In this document: positions 34,241 to 43,951 of the stretch, one piece after another
Numbering within the stretch: the stretch's first letter is position 1
Layout of the letters: each line of letters starts with the position of its first letter
Assembly: GCA_051251595.1 (NCBI GenBank)
Contig: JBPOFA010000009.1
Span: 1-64,000, forward strand
DNA length: 64,000 nt
Source of the DNA: NORP110 sp051251595
GTDB taxonomy: Bacteria; Pseudomonadota; Alphaproteobacteria; Rhodobacterales; Rhodobacteraceae
Direction: 5' to 3'
Translations under genes and position numbers: made by a program
Notes under the pieces: generated by a model
The model's input: the letters and a program-made list of their open reading frames with translations, nothing else
What the model was told of the DNA's origin: nothing
Databases searched by the model: none

Positions 34241-36016
34241 TTAGTCCTCTGCCAAGACCCGCAGGCTCAATTCCCGCAACTGTTCGTTTTGCGGCAGGCT
34301 TGGGGCGCCCATCATCAGGTCTTCGGCCCGCTGATTCATCGGGAACATGATAACTTCGCGAATATTGGCTTCTTCGGCCAAAAGCATCACGATCCGGTCA
34401 ATCCCAGCTGCACAACCGCCATGCGGTGGCGCACCGAATTTAAACGCGTTGACCATACCGCCGAAACGTTTTTCGACTTCATCCTTGCCATATCCGGCAA
34501 TCTCAAAAGCCTTGAACATGATTTCAGGGCGGTGGTTCCGAATGGCACCGGACACCAGCTCTGACCCGTTACAGGCCAAATCATACTGATATCCCAACAC
34601 CTTAAGAGGATCGCCCTCAAGCGCTTCCATCCCGCCTTGCGGCATGGAAAACGGGTTATGCTCAAAATCGATCTCGCCGGTTTCTTCGTCTTTTTCGTAG
34701 ATTGGGAAATCGACGATCCAAGCAAAAGCAAACCGGTTCTTGTCCGTCAGGCCCAGCTCTTCACCGATCTGATCCCGTGCGCGGCCCGCAACGGATTCAA
34801 ACGATTTAGGCTTGCCGCCCAAGAAGAACGCCGCGTCGCCGACACCCAGCCCAAGTTGCTCGCGAATTGCTTCGGTCCTTTCAGGTCCGATATTCTTGGC
34901 AAGCGGGCCTGCGCCTTCCAGACCGTTTTCACCTTCGCGCCAAAAGATATAGCCCATCCCGGGCAAACCTTCTTTTTGGGCAAATGAATTCATCCGGTCA
35001 CAGAATTTCCGCGATCCGCCCGTCGGGGCTGGGATTGCACGAATTTCAGTGCCATCTTGTTCAAGCAATTTCGTAAAAATGCCAAAGCCGCTTTCGCGGA
35101 AATGATCCGACACGATCTGCATCTTGATCGGGTTGCGCAGGTCGGGCTTGTCAGAGCCATACCACAGCGCCGCGTCCCGGTAGGAAATCTGCGGCCATTC
35201 TTTGTCGACAACCTTGCCGCCGCCAAACTCTTCGAACGTGCCCTGAATCACCGGCTGGATCGTATCAAAGACGTCCTGCTGGGATACAAAACTCATCTCC
35301 ATATCAAGCTGATAGAAGTCGGTCGGAGAGCGGTCAGCGCGCGGATCTTCGTCACGGAAGCACGGCGCAATCTGGAAATATTTGTCAAACCCACTGACCA
35401 TGATCAGCTGTTTGAACTGCTGCGGCGCCTGGGGCAACGCATAGAACTTACCCGGGTGCAAACGGGACGGCACCAAAAAGTCACGCGCGCCTTCCGGTGA
35501 AGAGGCGGTGATGATCGGCGTCTGAAATTCGTTGAACCCTTTGTCCCACATCCGACGACGCAACGACGCCACGACATTCGAGCGCAACACCATATTGTCC
35601 TGCAGCTTTTGGCGGCGCAGGTCTAGGTAGCGGTATTTCAGGCGTGTTTCTTCGGGGTATTCCTGATCGCCGAACACCATCAATGGCAGTTCTTCGGCGC
35701 TTCCCAAAACTTCCAGATCACGAATGAACACTTCGATTTCGCCGGTTGGGATTTTGTCATTCACCAAATCAGCGTCCCGTGCCTTGACCGTCCCGTCGAT
35801 CCGAATGCACCATTCCGACCGCAGCTTTTCAACTTCGTTGAAGACCGGGCTGTCAGGATCGCAAAGAACTTGGGTCATGCCATAGTGATCGCGCAGGTCG
35901 ATAAACAGGATGCCACCGTGGTCACGTACCCGATGGACCCAGCCAGAAAGACGAATGGTGTCACCGACATTGGATTTGTTCAGGTCGGCGCAGGTATGGC
36001 TGCGATAGGCGTGCAT
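34241..36016 (-). CDS. aspS: aspartyl-tRNA synthetase
   Basis: A 591-aa class IIb synthetase. The N-terminal OB-fold binds the anticodon (IRLSGWVHRVRDHGGILFIDLRD). Class II motifs are seen: motif 2 FRDEDPRADRSPTDFYQLDMEM and motif 3 GGCAAGIDRIVML. The bacterial GAD insertion domain is present, so length is normal. The start at 36016 (MHAYRSHTC) is the family start. Non-discriminating activity is common in alphaproteobacteria and cannot be judged here. Confidence 0.97.
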   Translation of the reverse strand: MHAYRSHTCADLNKSNVGDTIRLSGWVHRVRDHGGILFIDLRDHYGMTQVLCDPDSPVFNEVEKLRSEWCIRIDGTVKARDADLVNDKIPTGEIEVFIRDLEVLGSAEELPLMVFGDQEYPEETRLKYRYLDLRRQKLQDNMVLRSNVVASLRRRMWDKGFNEFQTPIITASSPEGARDFLVPSRLHPGKFYALPQAPQQFKQLIMVSGFDKYFQIAPCFRDEDPRADRSPTDFYQLDMEMSFVSQQDVFDTIQPVIQGTFEEFGGGKVVDKEWPQISYRDAALWYGSDKPDLRNPIKMQIVSDHFRESGFGIFTKLLEQDGTEIRAIPAPTGGSRKFCDRMNSFAQKEGLPGMGYIFWREGENGLEGAGPLAKNIGPERTEAIREQLGLGVGDAAFFLGGKPKSFESVAGRARDQIGEELGLTDKNRFAFAWIVDFPIYEKDEETGEIDFEHNPFSMPQGGMEALEGDPLKVLGYQYDLACNGSELVSGAIRNHRPEIMFKAFEIAGYGKDEVEKRFGGMVNAFKFGAPPHGGCAAGIDRIVMLLAEEANIREVIMFPMNQRAEDLMMGAPSLPQNEQLRELSLRVLAED

Positions 36017-36237
36017 GATTTTCCCTTTTAAGGCTGTAACAAAGCTCGGGTCGGTACACATTGCCAAGGCGCGAAAGTCAAGCGGCATAGGGCAAATCGG
36101 TGAAATCTTGCGACGTAAGACTGTATTTACATGCGTTTCAGGTTGGGACTAAATGACCCTGTCTTTGACGGGACAAGCCAGAAGGGCTTATCGTCAAAGT
36201 CCTTGATGGAAAGACCGTCACTCAGGGAGGGGGAACA

Positions 36238-37440
36238 ATGTGGGACAAGTTATTCGATCGCATGTTACGCCGCATGCTCAGAACCGGGACCTTAACTGTC
36301 ACGCTTCCCGATGACAGCAGGGCGACATATGGCGACGGGACGGACCCTACTGTCAGTCTGACCATCACATCTGAAGAGGTTATTCGTCAGTTTTTCCGCG
36401 ACCCGGAACTTGCTGTCGGAGAGGCCTATATGGACGGGACCCTGATTATCGAAAACGATGATTTGGAAGGTTTCCTGACGCTCGCAATGGGCAATCTTGG
36501 TGGCAAGCGCCTGCCGGTTTTGTCAGAGCGTGTGATGCCCTGGATCTCTGCGGCCTACAAACGCATGCAGCAATATAACCCGATTGGCAAAGCACAAAGC
36601 AACGTCGCCCATCACTACGACCTGTCCGGTGAACTTTACGATTTGTTCCTGGACAGTGATCGACAATATTCCTGCGCCTATTTTCGGGACCCCGACAACA
36701 GCCTAGAGCAGGCTCAGATCGACAAAAAAGATCATATCGCCCGCAAATTGCTGATCGAGCCGGGCATGCGCGTTTTGGACATCGGCTGTGGCTGGGGCGG
36801 CATGGGGATGACGCTGGCCAAGGATTATGGGGCCAAGGTTGTCGGTGTCACTTTGTCCAAAGAACAACACGCCGTTGCAACCAATAGGGCAAAGACAGCT
36901 GGCCTGTCCGATCAGGTGGATTTCCGTCTGACCGATTATCGCAACCTGACAGAAAGCTTTGACCGCATCGTTTCTGTCGGGATGTTCGAACATGTCGGCG
37001 TCCCGCATTACAGAGAGTATTTCCGCCACGTCCACGATATGCTTACGCCTGACGGTGTCGCGCTCATTCACACGATTGGCCGCCCTTCGCCCCCCAGCTC
37101 TACAAGCACGTGGCTGGCGAAATATATTTTTCCGGGCGGCTACACCCCTGCCATGTCCGAAGTGGCCAGCGCGGTGGAACGGGAAAACCTGATCACAACG
37201 GATGTAGAGGTGTGGCGTCTGCATTACGCAGAAACGCTCAAACACTGGCACGCACGGTTCATGGCGAATCGCGATAAGGCCGTGGCGCTGTATGACGAAC
37301 GATTTTGCAGGATGTGGCGGTATTATCTGATTGCGGCAGAAATGTCGTTTCGGCTTGGCCACCAAAATGTGTTTCAGTTTCAACTGGCCCGCCGCCAGGA
37401 CGCGGTTCCATTGACACGAGAGTACCTTTACGCGGGTTGA
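36238..37440 (+). CDS. cfa: cyclopropane-fatty-acyl-phospholipid synthase
   Basis: A 400-aa SAM-dependent enzyme that modifies unsaturated acyl chains of membrane lipids. The SAM site VLDIGCGWGGMGMTLA, YDLSGELYDLFLD and SVGMFEHVG are typical; FSCAYF-type QYSCAYF is the lipid-site segment. The N-terminal lipid-binding domain is complete. GGGAGGGGG lies just before the ATG. The product could also be a 10-methyl or other alkylated fatty acid. Confidence 0.93.
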   Translation: MWDKLFDRMLRRMLRTGTLTVTLPDDSRATYGDGTDPTVSLTITSEEVIRQFFRDPELAVGEAYMDGTLIIENDDLEGFLTLAMGNLGGKRLPVLSERVMPWISAAYKRMQQYNPIGKAQSNVAHHYDLSGELYDLFLDSDRQYSCAYFRDPDNSLEQAQIDKKDHIARKLLIEPGMRVLDIGCGWGGMGMTLAKDYGAKVVGVTLSKEQHAVATNRAKTAGLSDQVDFRLTDYRNLTESFDRIVSVGMFEHVGVPHYREYFRHVHDMLTPDGVALIHTIGRPSPPSSTSTWLAKYIFPGGYTPAMSEVASAVERENLITTDVEVWRLHYAETLKHWHARFMANRDKAVALYDERFCRMWRYYLIAAEMSFRLGHQNVFQFQLARRQDAVPLTREYLYAG

Positions 37441-37512
37441 TCGCCACGTCGTCTAAGACAAACCAGCGACCAAGTGCCCAAATTTCGTCACACAGCAGCC
37501 AAACAAGCACCC

Positions 37513-37550
37513 CAGCCCCGTGGTTAAAACCCCGATAACAGGGCTGTTTT
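37513..37550 (+). terminator. possible terminator after cfa
   Basis: CAGCCC (37513-37518) and GGGCTG (37541-37546) pair around 22 bases and are followed by TTTT, about 75 bases after the cfa stop. Weak but correctly placed. Confidence 0.4.
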
Positions 37551-37671
37551 AACAAATGCGAGGGCATTGGGGTGACGACGATCAGTAAAGCAGGAAGGCT
37601 ATTTGCGGTCTGCTCTAGCGCGGAATTCGACTGCCCCGACCAAGGCCTCCGGATCAGCGGCGAGTTTCCTT

Positions 37672-38994
37672 ATGAATAGGAACGCTCTGACTAACCTGTA
37701 TAAAACGTTCATAAGGAACAGGGACGCACAAGTTTGCGTCTTTTTCGTCTCGGTCTTCTACATATTCAACGTTTTTCAATTTTGGAACAATTGGTCCGTT
37801 GATCTTAGCGCCTATTACTACGCTGGATATTTTTTTGACTTAAGTCAATTTCATCAAGTCTATGCAGGGCCGCCTCAAATCATTGGGCCAGAGATGCCTG
37901 ATGCCTGGATGGCTGCTGTTGCAGCCACTGGCATGCCGGGCGAACAAACTTATCCCTTCATCTACTTACCATGGGTCGCCGCCGTCATGGCACCCATTGC
38001 GCGGAACTTTGCCCCACAAAACGTGATGAATGCCGCGCTTTTGTTGAACTGTGCCTTGATGATCTGGTCAGTTTTTCTGGCCCGCAGGATTATGGCACCA
38101 AAAGAAACTCCTTTGTGGCTGTGGGTCGGAATTAGCTTTGTCATTTTGTTTACAAGTGCGGCCTCGGTTCTTGCCCTTGCGCTCGGTCAGGTCCAGATAT
38201 TGGTTATTACGTGCTGCCTTTTCGCATTTGAACGCTATCGCGCCGGGTTCTTTTGGGCCGCGGGTGCGGCACTCGCGGTGGCGGCATGTCTAAAGATTAC
38301 GCCTGCGGCCTTTGTCATTGTATTCGTTTGGGATCGTAACTGGCGCGCACTTCTAGGCTTTGCCTTGGTCTGTGCAATTGTCGGCACGTTCAGTTTGTTC
38401 GCAGTCGGAATACCACTACATTTGCAATATTTTGGTTTGATGCAAAAACTGTCTGATCAAGTGTTCATTGCTTCCATCGCGTTTTCTGTCGAAGGGTTCG
38501 TGTTTCAAATATGGGATTACGTCAACGGAACTGCCCCGATTCACGTCACGAATGAATATATCTACCCCAAACCGCCATGGATTGATCACATTGCCAAGGC
38601 AGCATTCTTGACTGGCTTGATTGCAATCTGGATGAAAACCCGGCGACTTGGAGACGACCAGAAATTGGGGCGTCAAATCCTGACCCTTTCAATCCTGATT
38701 CCACTGACGGCGCCTTTGGGCTGGATTCACTACTTCTTGCTCACCGCCTATCTGTTGCCCGGTTTGCTTGAACACATGAACCGCAAACTGGCGATAGGTT
38801 TGATTGTCTTGTTTGGAATTTCGCTAAGCGCCTACACAATGCTCGCTCTTATCCTTCCCGGCCTAAAAGTCATGCCGCAGATCATCCTTTGTGTCCCGGT
38901 TCTGACCCTCATTCTGGTCGCCACCATTGTCTTTGGCTATCGTCGCGAAGACGCGCAACACACGCAAGGTCTGGAAATACTTCCGGCAGAGTAA
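37672..38994 (+). CDS. GT87/DUF2029 polyprenol-phosphate-sugar transferase-like protein
   Basis: 440 aa with about ten membrane segments. The first loop SVDLSAYYYAGYFF carries an Asp after helix 1 as in GT-C fold enzymes, and TYPFIYLPWVAAVMAP is the DUF2029 signature region. Such enzymes usually transfer mannose from polyprenyl phosphate. Acceptor unknown. Start at 37672 (MNRNALTN); an earlier frame lacks a ribosome site. It is somewhat AT-richer than carB next to it. Confidence 0.85.
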   Translation: MNRNALTNLYKTFIRNRDAQVCVFFVSVFYIFNVFQFWNNWSVDLSAYYYAGYFFDLSQFHQVYAGPPQIIGPEMPDAWMAAVAATGMPGEQTYPFIYLPWVAAVMAPIARNFAPQNVMNAALLLNCALMIWSVFLARRIMAPKETPLWLWVGISFVILFTSAASVLALALGQVQILVITCCLFAFERYRAGFFWAAGAALAVAACLKITPAAFVIVFVWDRNWRALLGFALVCAIVGTFSLFAVGIPLHLQYFGLMQKLSDQVFIASIAFSVEGFVFQIWDYVNGTAPIHVTNEYIYPKPPWIDHIAKAAFLTGLIAIWMKTRRLGDDQKLGRQILTLSILIPLTAPLGWIHYFLLTAYLLPGLLEHMNRKLAIGLIVLFGISLSAYTMLALILPGLKVMPQIILCVPVLTLILVATIVFGYRREDAQHTQGLEILPAE

Positions 38995-39092
38995 GCCTCC
39001 CCCTTGCACCCCCGCCCGTATTGCCTATAACCCACGACGATTTGGGCGCACTTCAGCATGCCCGCGTCTGCTGCAAACCCGGGGAATGAACC

Positions 39093-42000
39093 ATGCCAAA
39101 AAGAACCGATATTAAGTCGATAATGATCATTGGTGCGGGTCCCATTATTATCGGGCAAGCCTGCGAATTTGATTATTCAGGCGCACAAGCCTGCAAGGCC
39201 CTTCGCGAAGAGGGTTACCGCGTCATACTCGTCAACTCTAACCCGGCGACGATCATGACCGACCCGGGCATGGCCGATGCGACCTATATCGAACCGATCA
39301 CTCCGGAAATCGTTGCAAAGATCATCGAAAAAGAACGCCCGGACGCATTGCTGCCAACCATGGGCGGGCAAACCGGGCTGAACACGTCTTTGGCGCTGGC
39401 CGATATGGGCGTGCTGGAAAAATTCAACGTGGAACTCATCGGAGCCAATCGCGAGGCCATCGAGATGGCAGAGGACAGAAAGCTGTTCCGCGAAGCGATG
39501 GATCGGATCGGTCTTGAAAACCCCAAGGCGACGATTGCGAACACGATGCAGGAATGCATGGACGCCATCGAATATGTGGGCCTGCCCGCGATCATCCGCC
39601 CTGCTTTTACGCTTGGGGGAACGGGCGGTGGTGTTGCCTATAACCGGGACGACTATGAACATTTCTGCCGCACGGGTCTGGACGCGTCTCCGGTCAATCA
39701 AATCCTGATCGACGAATCCCTGCTGGGGTGGAAAGAATACGAAATGGAAGTCGTCCGTGACCGCGCGGACAACGCCATCATCGTTTGCGCCATTGAGAAC
39801 GTTGACCCAATGGGGGTTCACACAGGTGACAGCATTACGGTTGCCCCTGCCCTGACCCTGACCGACAAAGAATATCAGTCGATGCGGAATGCTTCGATCG
39901 CCGTGTTGCGCGAAATCGGCGTGGAAACAGGCGGTTCGAATGTGCAATGGGCCATCAATCCTGCAGATGGCCGGATGGTTGTCATCGAAATGAACCCTCG
40001 TGTGTCGCGCTCTTCGGCGCTGGCCTCTAAGGCGACGGGCTTTCCCATTGCCAAGATCGCGGCGAAACTGGCAGTCGGGTATACTTTGGATGAGTTGGAC
40101 AACGACATCACACGTGTGACGCCCGCGTCCTTTGAGCCGACCATCGATTATGTGGTCACGAAAATCCCGCGCTTTGCTTTCGAAAAATTTCCTGGCTCTG
40201 CGCCATTGCTGTCCACAGCGATGAAATCTGTCGGCGAGGCGATGGCCATCGGTCGGACGATTCACGAAAGCCTGCAAAAGGCGCTGGCCAGCATGGAAAC
40301 CGGCCTGACCGGTTTTGACGAAATCGAAATCGAAGGCGCGCCGGATCCAGCCGCTATCGTCAAAGCGCTTAGCTTGCAAACTCCTGACAGAATGCGGGTG
40401 ATCGCACAGGCAATGCGCCACGGCCTGACAAATGATGAAATCCACCAGGTCACCAAATTTGACCCTTGGTTCCTGGACCGCATCCGCGAAATCGTCGAGG
40501 CGGAAGAAAAAATCCGCAAAGACGGGCTTCCAGTCATCGAAAACGACTTGCGAGCCATCAAGATGCTTGGCTTCTCGGATGCGCGACTGGCCATTCTGAC
40601 CGGCCGGTCAGAGGCGAACGTCCGGCGCGCCCGGCAAAACCTTGGGGTCAATGCGGTCTTCAAACGGATCGACACCTGCGCGGCAGAGTTTGAGGCCCAA
40701 ACACCATATATGTATTCCACCTATGAAACGCCGGTGATGGGCGATGTGGAATGCGAAGCGCGGCCAAGCGACAAGAAAAAAGTCGTGATCCTGGGCGGCG
40801 GTCCAAACCGGATCGGACAAGGGATTGAGTTTGATTACTGCTGTTGTCATGCGTGTTTCGCCCTGACGGACCAGGGTTATGAAACGATCATGATCAACTG
40901 CAACCCGGAAACGGTCAGCACGGATTATGACACGTCAGACCGGCTGTATTTCGAACCGCTGACATTTGAACATGTGATGGAAATCCTGCGTGTTGAGCTA
41001 CAAAATGGCACCCTGCACGGCGTCATCGTGCAGTTCGGTGGGCAGACTCCGCTGAAGCTGGCGAATGCGTTGCAGGACGAAGGCATTCCAATTCTTGGGA
41101 CGTCTCCAGATGCGATTGATCTGGCGGAAGACCGCGAACGGTTCCAGGAATTGGTGAACAAGCTGGGGCTGAAACAGCCGAATAACGGCATCGCCTCTAC
41201 CGACGCGCAAGCCATGGAAATTGCAAAGGAAATCGGATATCCTCTGGTGATCCGCCCGTCCTATGTTCTGGGGGGGCGCGCCATGGAAATCGTGCGCGAC
41301 ACGGCCCAGCTGGAACGCTATATCTCCGAGGCCGTCGTTGTTTCGGGCGACAGCCCTGTGCTGTTGGACAGCTATTTGGCCGGCGCTGTCGAGGTGGACG
41401 TTGACGCCCTTTCCGACGGAACATCCGTTCACGTAGCGGGCATCATGCAGCACATCGAAGAAGCCGGCGTGCATTCTGGTGACAGTGCCTGTTCCTTGCC
41501 GCCCTATTCGCTTTCGCCAGAGATTATCGCAGAGCTGCGTGAACAGACAAAGGCGCTCGCCCTTGCGCTGAATGTGGTTGGGCTCATGAATGTGCAATAT
41601 GCCGTCAAAGACGGTGTTATTTACCTGATCGAGGTGAACCCACGGGCCTCACGCACGGTTCCCTTTGTGGCCAAGGCGGTCAAATCACCCATTGCCGCAA
41701 TCGCGGCGCGGTTGATGGCCGGTGAACCGATGGCCAATTTTGATCTTGTGGATCCGAATATCAAAACCTTTGCGGTCAAAGAGGCGGTTCTGCCATTTGC
41801 CCGGTTCCCAGGCGTTGATACTTTGCTTGGGCCAGAGATGCGTTCAACCGGCGAAGTCATGGGATCGGACGTGAATTTCCACCGCGCGTTTCTTAAGGCG
41901 CAATTGGGCGCGAGCGTTGAATTCCCAACATCTGGCGCCGTGTTCCTGTCGATCAAAGATTCCGATAAAACGCCAACTTTGCTCGAAACGGCACAGACAT

Positions 42001-42320
42001 TGATCGATCTTGGGTTCACGATCACAGCGACAAGCGGAACTGCGGGTTTTCTTATGGAAAACGACATCGCCTGCGATCTGGTTAAGAAAGCCTATGAGGG
42101 ACGCCCGAACATTGTTGATGTGATGACAGACGGCGGCATCGTGATGGTGATGAACACGACTGAAGGTGCACAAGCCGTCGAAGATTCCCGGTCAATGCGC
42201 AACGTCGCGCTGATCGACCGCATCCCGTATTTCACAACCCTTGCGGCCAGCCATGCGGCCTCTCAGGCGATCAAAGCGGGGCGCGAAGGCGAATTGACCG
42301 TGACCCCTTTGCAGGCGTAG
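39093..42320 (+). CDS. carB: carbamoyl-phosphate synthase large chain
   Basis: 1075 aa. Two homologous ATP-grasp halves (MIIGAGPIIIGQACEFDYSG at the start, VVILGGGPNRIGQGIEFDYCC at the start of the second half) make carbamoyl phosphate for arginine and pyrimidines; a C-terminal MGS-like domain (LIDLGFTITATSGTAGFL) is the allosteric region. GGGGAATGAACC precedes the ATG. Length is close to the usual 1070-1120. carA is not in the window. Confidence 0.98.
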   Translation: MPKRTDIKSIMIIGAGPIIIGQACEFDYSGAQACKALREEGYRVILVNSNPATIMTDPGMADATYIEPITPEIVAKIIEKERPDALLPTMGGQTGLNTSLALADMGVLEKFNVELIGANREAIEMAEDRKLFREAMDRIGLENPKATIANTMQECMDAIEYVGLPAIIRPAFTLGGTGGGVAYNRDDYEHFCRTGLDASPVNQILIDESLLGWKEYEMEVVRDRADNAIIVCAIENVDPMGVHTGDSITVAPALTLTDKEYQSMRNASIAVLREIGVETGGSNVQWAINPADGRMVVIEMNPRVSRSSALASKATGFPIAKIAAKLAVGYTLDELDNDITRVTPASFEPTIDYVVTKIPRFAFEKFPGSAPLLSTAMKSVGEAMAIGRTIHESLQKALASMETGLTGFDEIEIEGAPDPAAIVKALSLQTPDRMRVIAQAMRHGLTNDEIHQVTKFDPWFLDRIREIVEAEEKIRKDGLPVIENDLRAIKMLGFSDARLAILTGRSEANVRRARQNLGVNAVFKRIDTCAAEFEAQTPYMYSTYETPVMGDVECEARPSDKKKVVILGGGPNRIGQGIEFDYCCCHACFALTDQGYETIMINCNPETVSTDYDTSDRLYFEPLTFEHVMEILRVELQNGTLHGVIVQFGGQTPLKLANALQDEGIPILGTSPDAIDLAEDRERFQELVNKLGLKQPNNGIASTDAQAMEIAKEIGYPLVIRPSYVLGGRAMEIVRDTAQLERYISEAVVVSGDSPVLLDSYLAGAVEVDVDALSDGTSVHVAGIMQHIEEAGVHSGDSACSLPPYSLSPEIIAELREQTKALALALNVVGLMNVQYAVKDGVIYLIEVNPRASRTVPFVAKAVKSPIAAIAARLMAGEPMANFDLVDPNIKTFAVKEAVLPFARFPGVDTLLGPEMRSTGEVMGSDVNFHRAFLKAQLGASVEFPTSGAVFLSIKDSDKTPTLLETAQTLIDLGFTITATSGTAGFLMENDIACDLVKKAYEGRPNIVDVMTDGGIVMVMNTTEGAQAVEDSRSMRNVALIDRIPYFTTLAASHAASQAIKAGREGELTVTPLQA

Positions 42321-42438
42321 CAAGACGCGGTAACATTGCAGTAGCGGCGCAGGTCGCTACAGACTTTTTTGGGCTATACGAACAGTATGCATCTTGTCGG
42401 CATTCTGCCGGATGACAGTGAACGAAGCGAGAACCCTT

Positions 42439-43200
42439 ATGAAGAAATCCTTTATTGCAGCAACATTAATGGCGTCTTTGCTTGCGACTTCTGCGCTTGC
42501 AGGGTCAGCGGACCCGGCCCCTGCGGCCCCCATTGTTGAACCCGCGGCACCTGAATGGACCTATTCTGTGACGCCATTCATTTGGGCCACAGCGCTAAGC
42601 TCGACGTCGACGATCGGCAATGTCACCGCATCCGTTGACGCCGATTTCTCGTCCATTTTAGATGCGCTGGACCTGACTGTGATGCTGGACTTCCGGGCCA
42701 GAAACGGCGACTGGGAATTCGGCGGGAACCTTGTCTACGCAGACCTTTCCAGCACGAAGACGGCGTCAAATGGTGTTTCGAACACAGTCGACGCCAAGAT
42801 GACCTTGTTTGAACTGGATGCAAAAAAGTACTTTTCCGAAAAGTATTTCGGCTATTTCGGCGGACGTTACTATGATCTGGACAACACGCTTTCTTTGGGC
42901 GCCCCGGTCAACGCAAGCGCATCTGGCCGTAACACCTGGATCGACCCAATCGTGGGGGCTGGGTTCGCCCTGCCCATTTCCGGTGACTGGAGCTTTGTTG
43001 GCAAAGGCGACATCGGCGGTTTTGGCATCGGATCCGATTTCGCATGGCAAGCGCAGGCCTATGCGCAATATGACACTTCGGACAAGTTTTCCTTGCTGCT
43101 GGGGTATCGCTATCTGGACTTCGATTATTCCCCGAACACTGTGACCAGCTCTAACATGACGATTTCAGGTCCGGTCGCAGGGTTCCGGTTCAGATTTTAA
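42439..43200 (+). CDS. outer-membrane beta-barrel protein
   Basis: 253 aa. Signal peptide MKKSFIAATLMASLLATSALA, then alternating strands with aromatic ends (WTYSVTPFIWATAL, LLLGYRYLDFDY) and the C-terminal GPVAGFRFRF ending in Phe, the barrel-assembly signal. Resembles OmpW/opacity-type or porin-like small barrels; cargo unknown. The ATG at 42439 gives the signal peptide; the frame is open upstream without one. Confidence 0.85.
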   Translation: MKKSFIAATLMASLLATSALAGSADPAPAAPIVEPAAPEWTYSVTPFIWATALSSTSTIGNVTASVDADFSSILDALDLTVMLDFRARNGDWEFGGNLVYADLSSTKTASNGVSNTVDAKMTLFELDAKKYFSEKYFGYFGGRYYDLDNTLSLGAPVNASASGRNTWIDPIVGAGFALPISGDWSFVGKGDIGGFGIGSDFAWQAQAYAQYDTSDKFSLLLGYRYLDFDYSPNTVTSSNMTISGPVAGFRFRF

Positions 43201-43241
43201 GCGCAAAAGCAGCCATTATGTCTTTTGGGAAGATTTGCTGA

Positions 43242-43883
43242 ATGCCCGTATTTGTAAATGACCGCGACAAAAGCGTGTTTTTTGCTCATGTGCCGAAAAC
43301 GGCCGGAACATACATCGAAGATCTTTTTAAGCATAATGGCTACGCTTGCAGTTTCTGGGAACCCCGTCCTCATAGGATAGGGATGACTTACTCGCCTCAG
43401 CACTACCACACCCAAATATTTGAACCTTTGTTCGATTTGGATGCCATAGACTTTAAGTTTATGACGGTGCGAAACCCAGTCGATCGGCTGTTGTCAGAAT
43501 ACCGGCATCAATTTGAGCAAACAAAAGTCACAACTGCTTCGCTGGAAAATTGGCTGATCGAAATCGTCGAAAAAACTGCGAAAAATCCGAGTTGCGACGA
43601 TAATCATCTGCGCGCGCAAGCGGATTTTTTCCATCCATTGTTTGAGATCTACAAACAAGAGGATGGATTTGACCGGGCATGGGCGAAAAAAATAAATCGC
43701 AAATTCGGGCTTCGGTTCAAATCGTATACGGCCCCATTGCGCCACAATACGAAGACACATCAGCCGCAACCTTTGACGCCTGTTCAAAAACATCTCCTCG
43801 TGGAATATTGCGAGACAGTCTACGCTGCGGACTTTGAAAAGTTTGACTACGATCCAAAAGAATCTACGGCGTGGCGACGTTGA
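43242..43883 (+). CDS. sulfotransferase-family protein
   Basis: 213 aa. FFAHVPKTAGTYIEDLF is the 5'-phosphosulfate loop and MTVRNPVDRLLSEYRHQF the 3'-phosphate site of PAPS-dependent sulfotransferases (Sulfotransfer_2 type). It probably sulfates a carbohydrate. It is followed 68 bases later by a GT61 glycosyltransferase, which fits cell-surface polysaccharide work. PAPS could come from the fused Sat/CysC at 57901. Confidence 0.85.
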   Translation: MPVFVNDRDKSVFFAHVPKTAGTYIEDLFKHNGYACSFWEPRPHRIGMTYSPQHYHTQIFEPLFDLDAIDFKFMTVRNPVDRLLSEYRHQFEQTKVTTASLENWLIEIVEKTAKNPSCDDNHLRAQADFFHPLFEIYKQEDGFDRAWAKKINRKFGLRFKSYTAPLRHNTKTHQPQPLTPVQKHLLVEYCETVYAADFEKFDYDPKESTAWRR

Positions 43884-43951
43884 TTGTGTCGATCACATTG
43901 AGTGTCTAAACGACAAAGTGAGCCGCGCAAACGAAAGGTATCCGGGGAAAG

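Noticed and set aside
39177..40445. Long minus-strand frame opposite carB
   Set aside because: An antisense shadow of a highly conserved coding gene in GC-rich DNA; no signals of its own.
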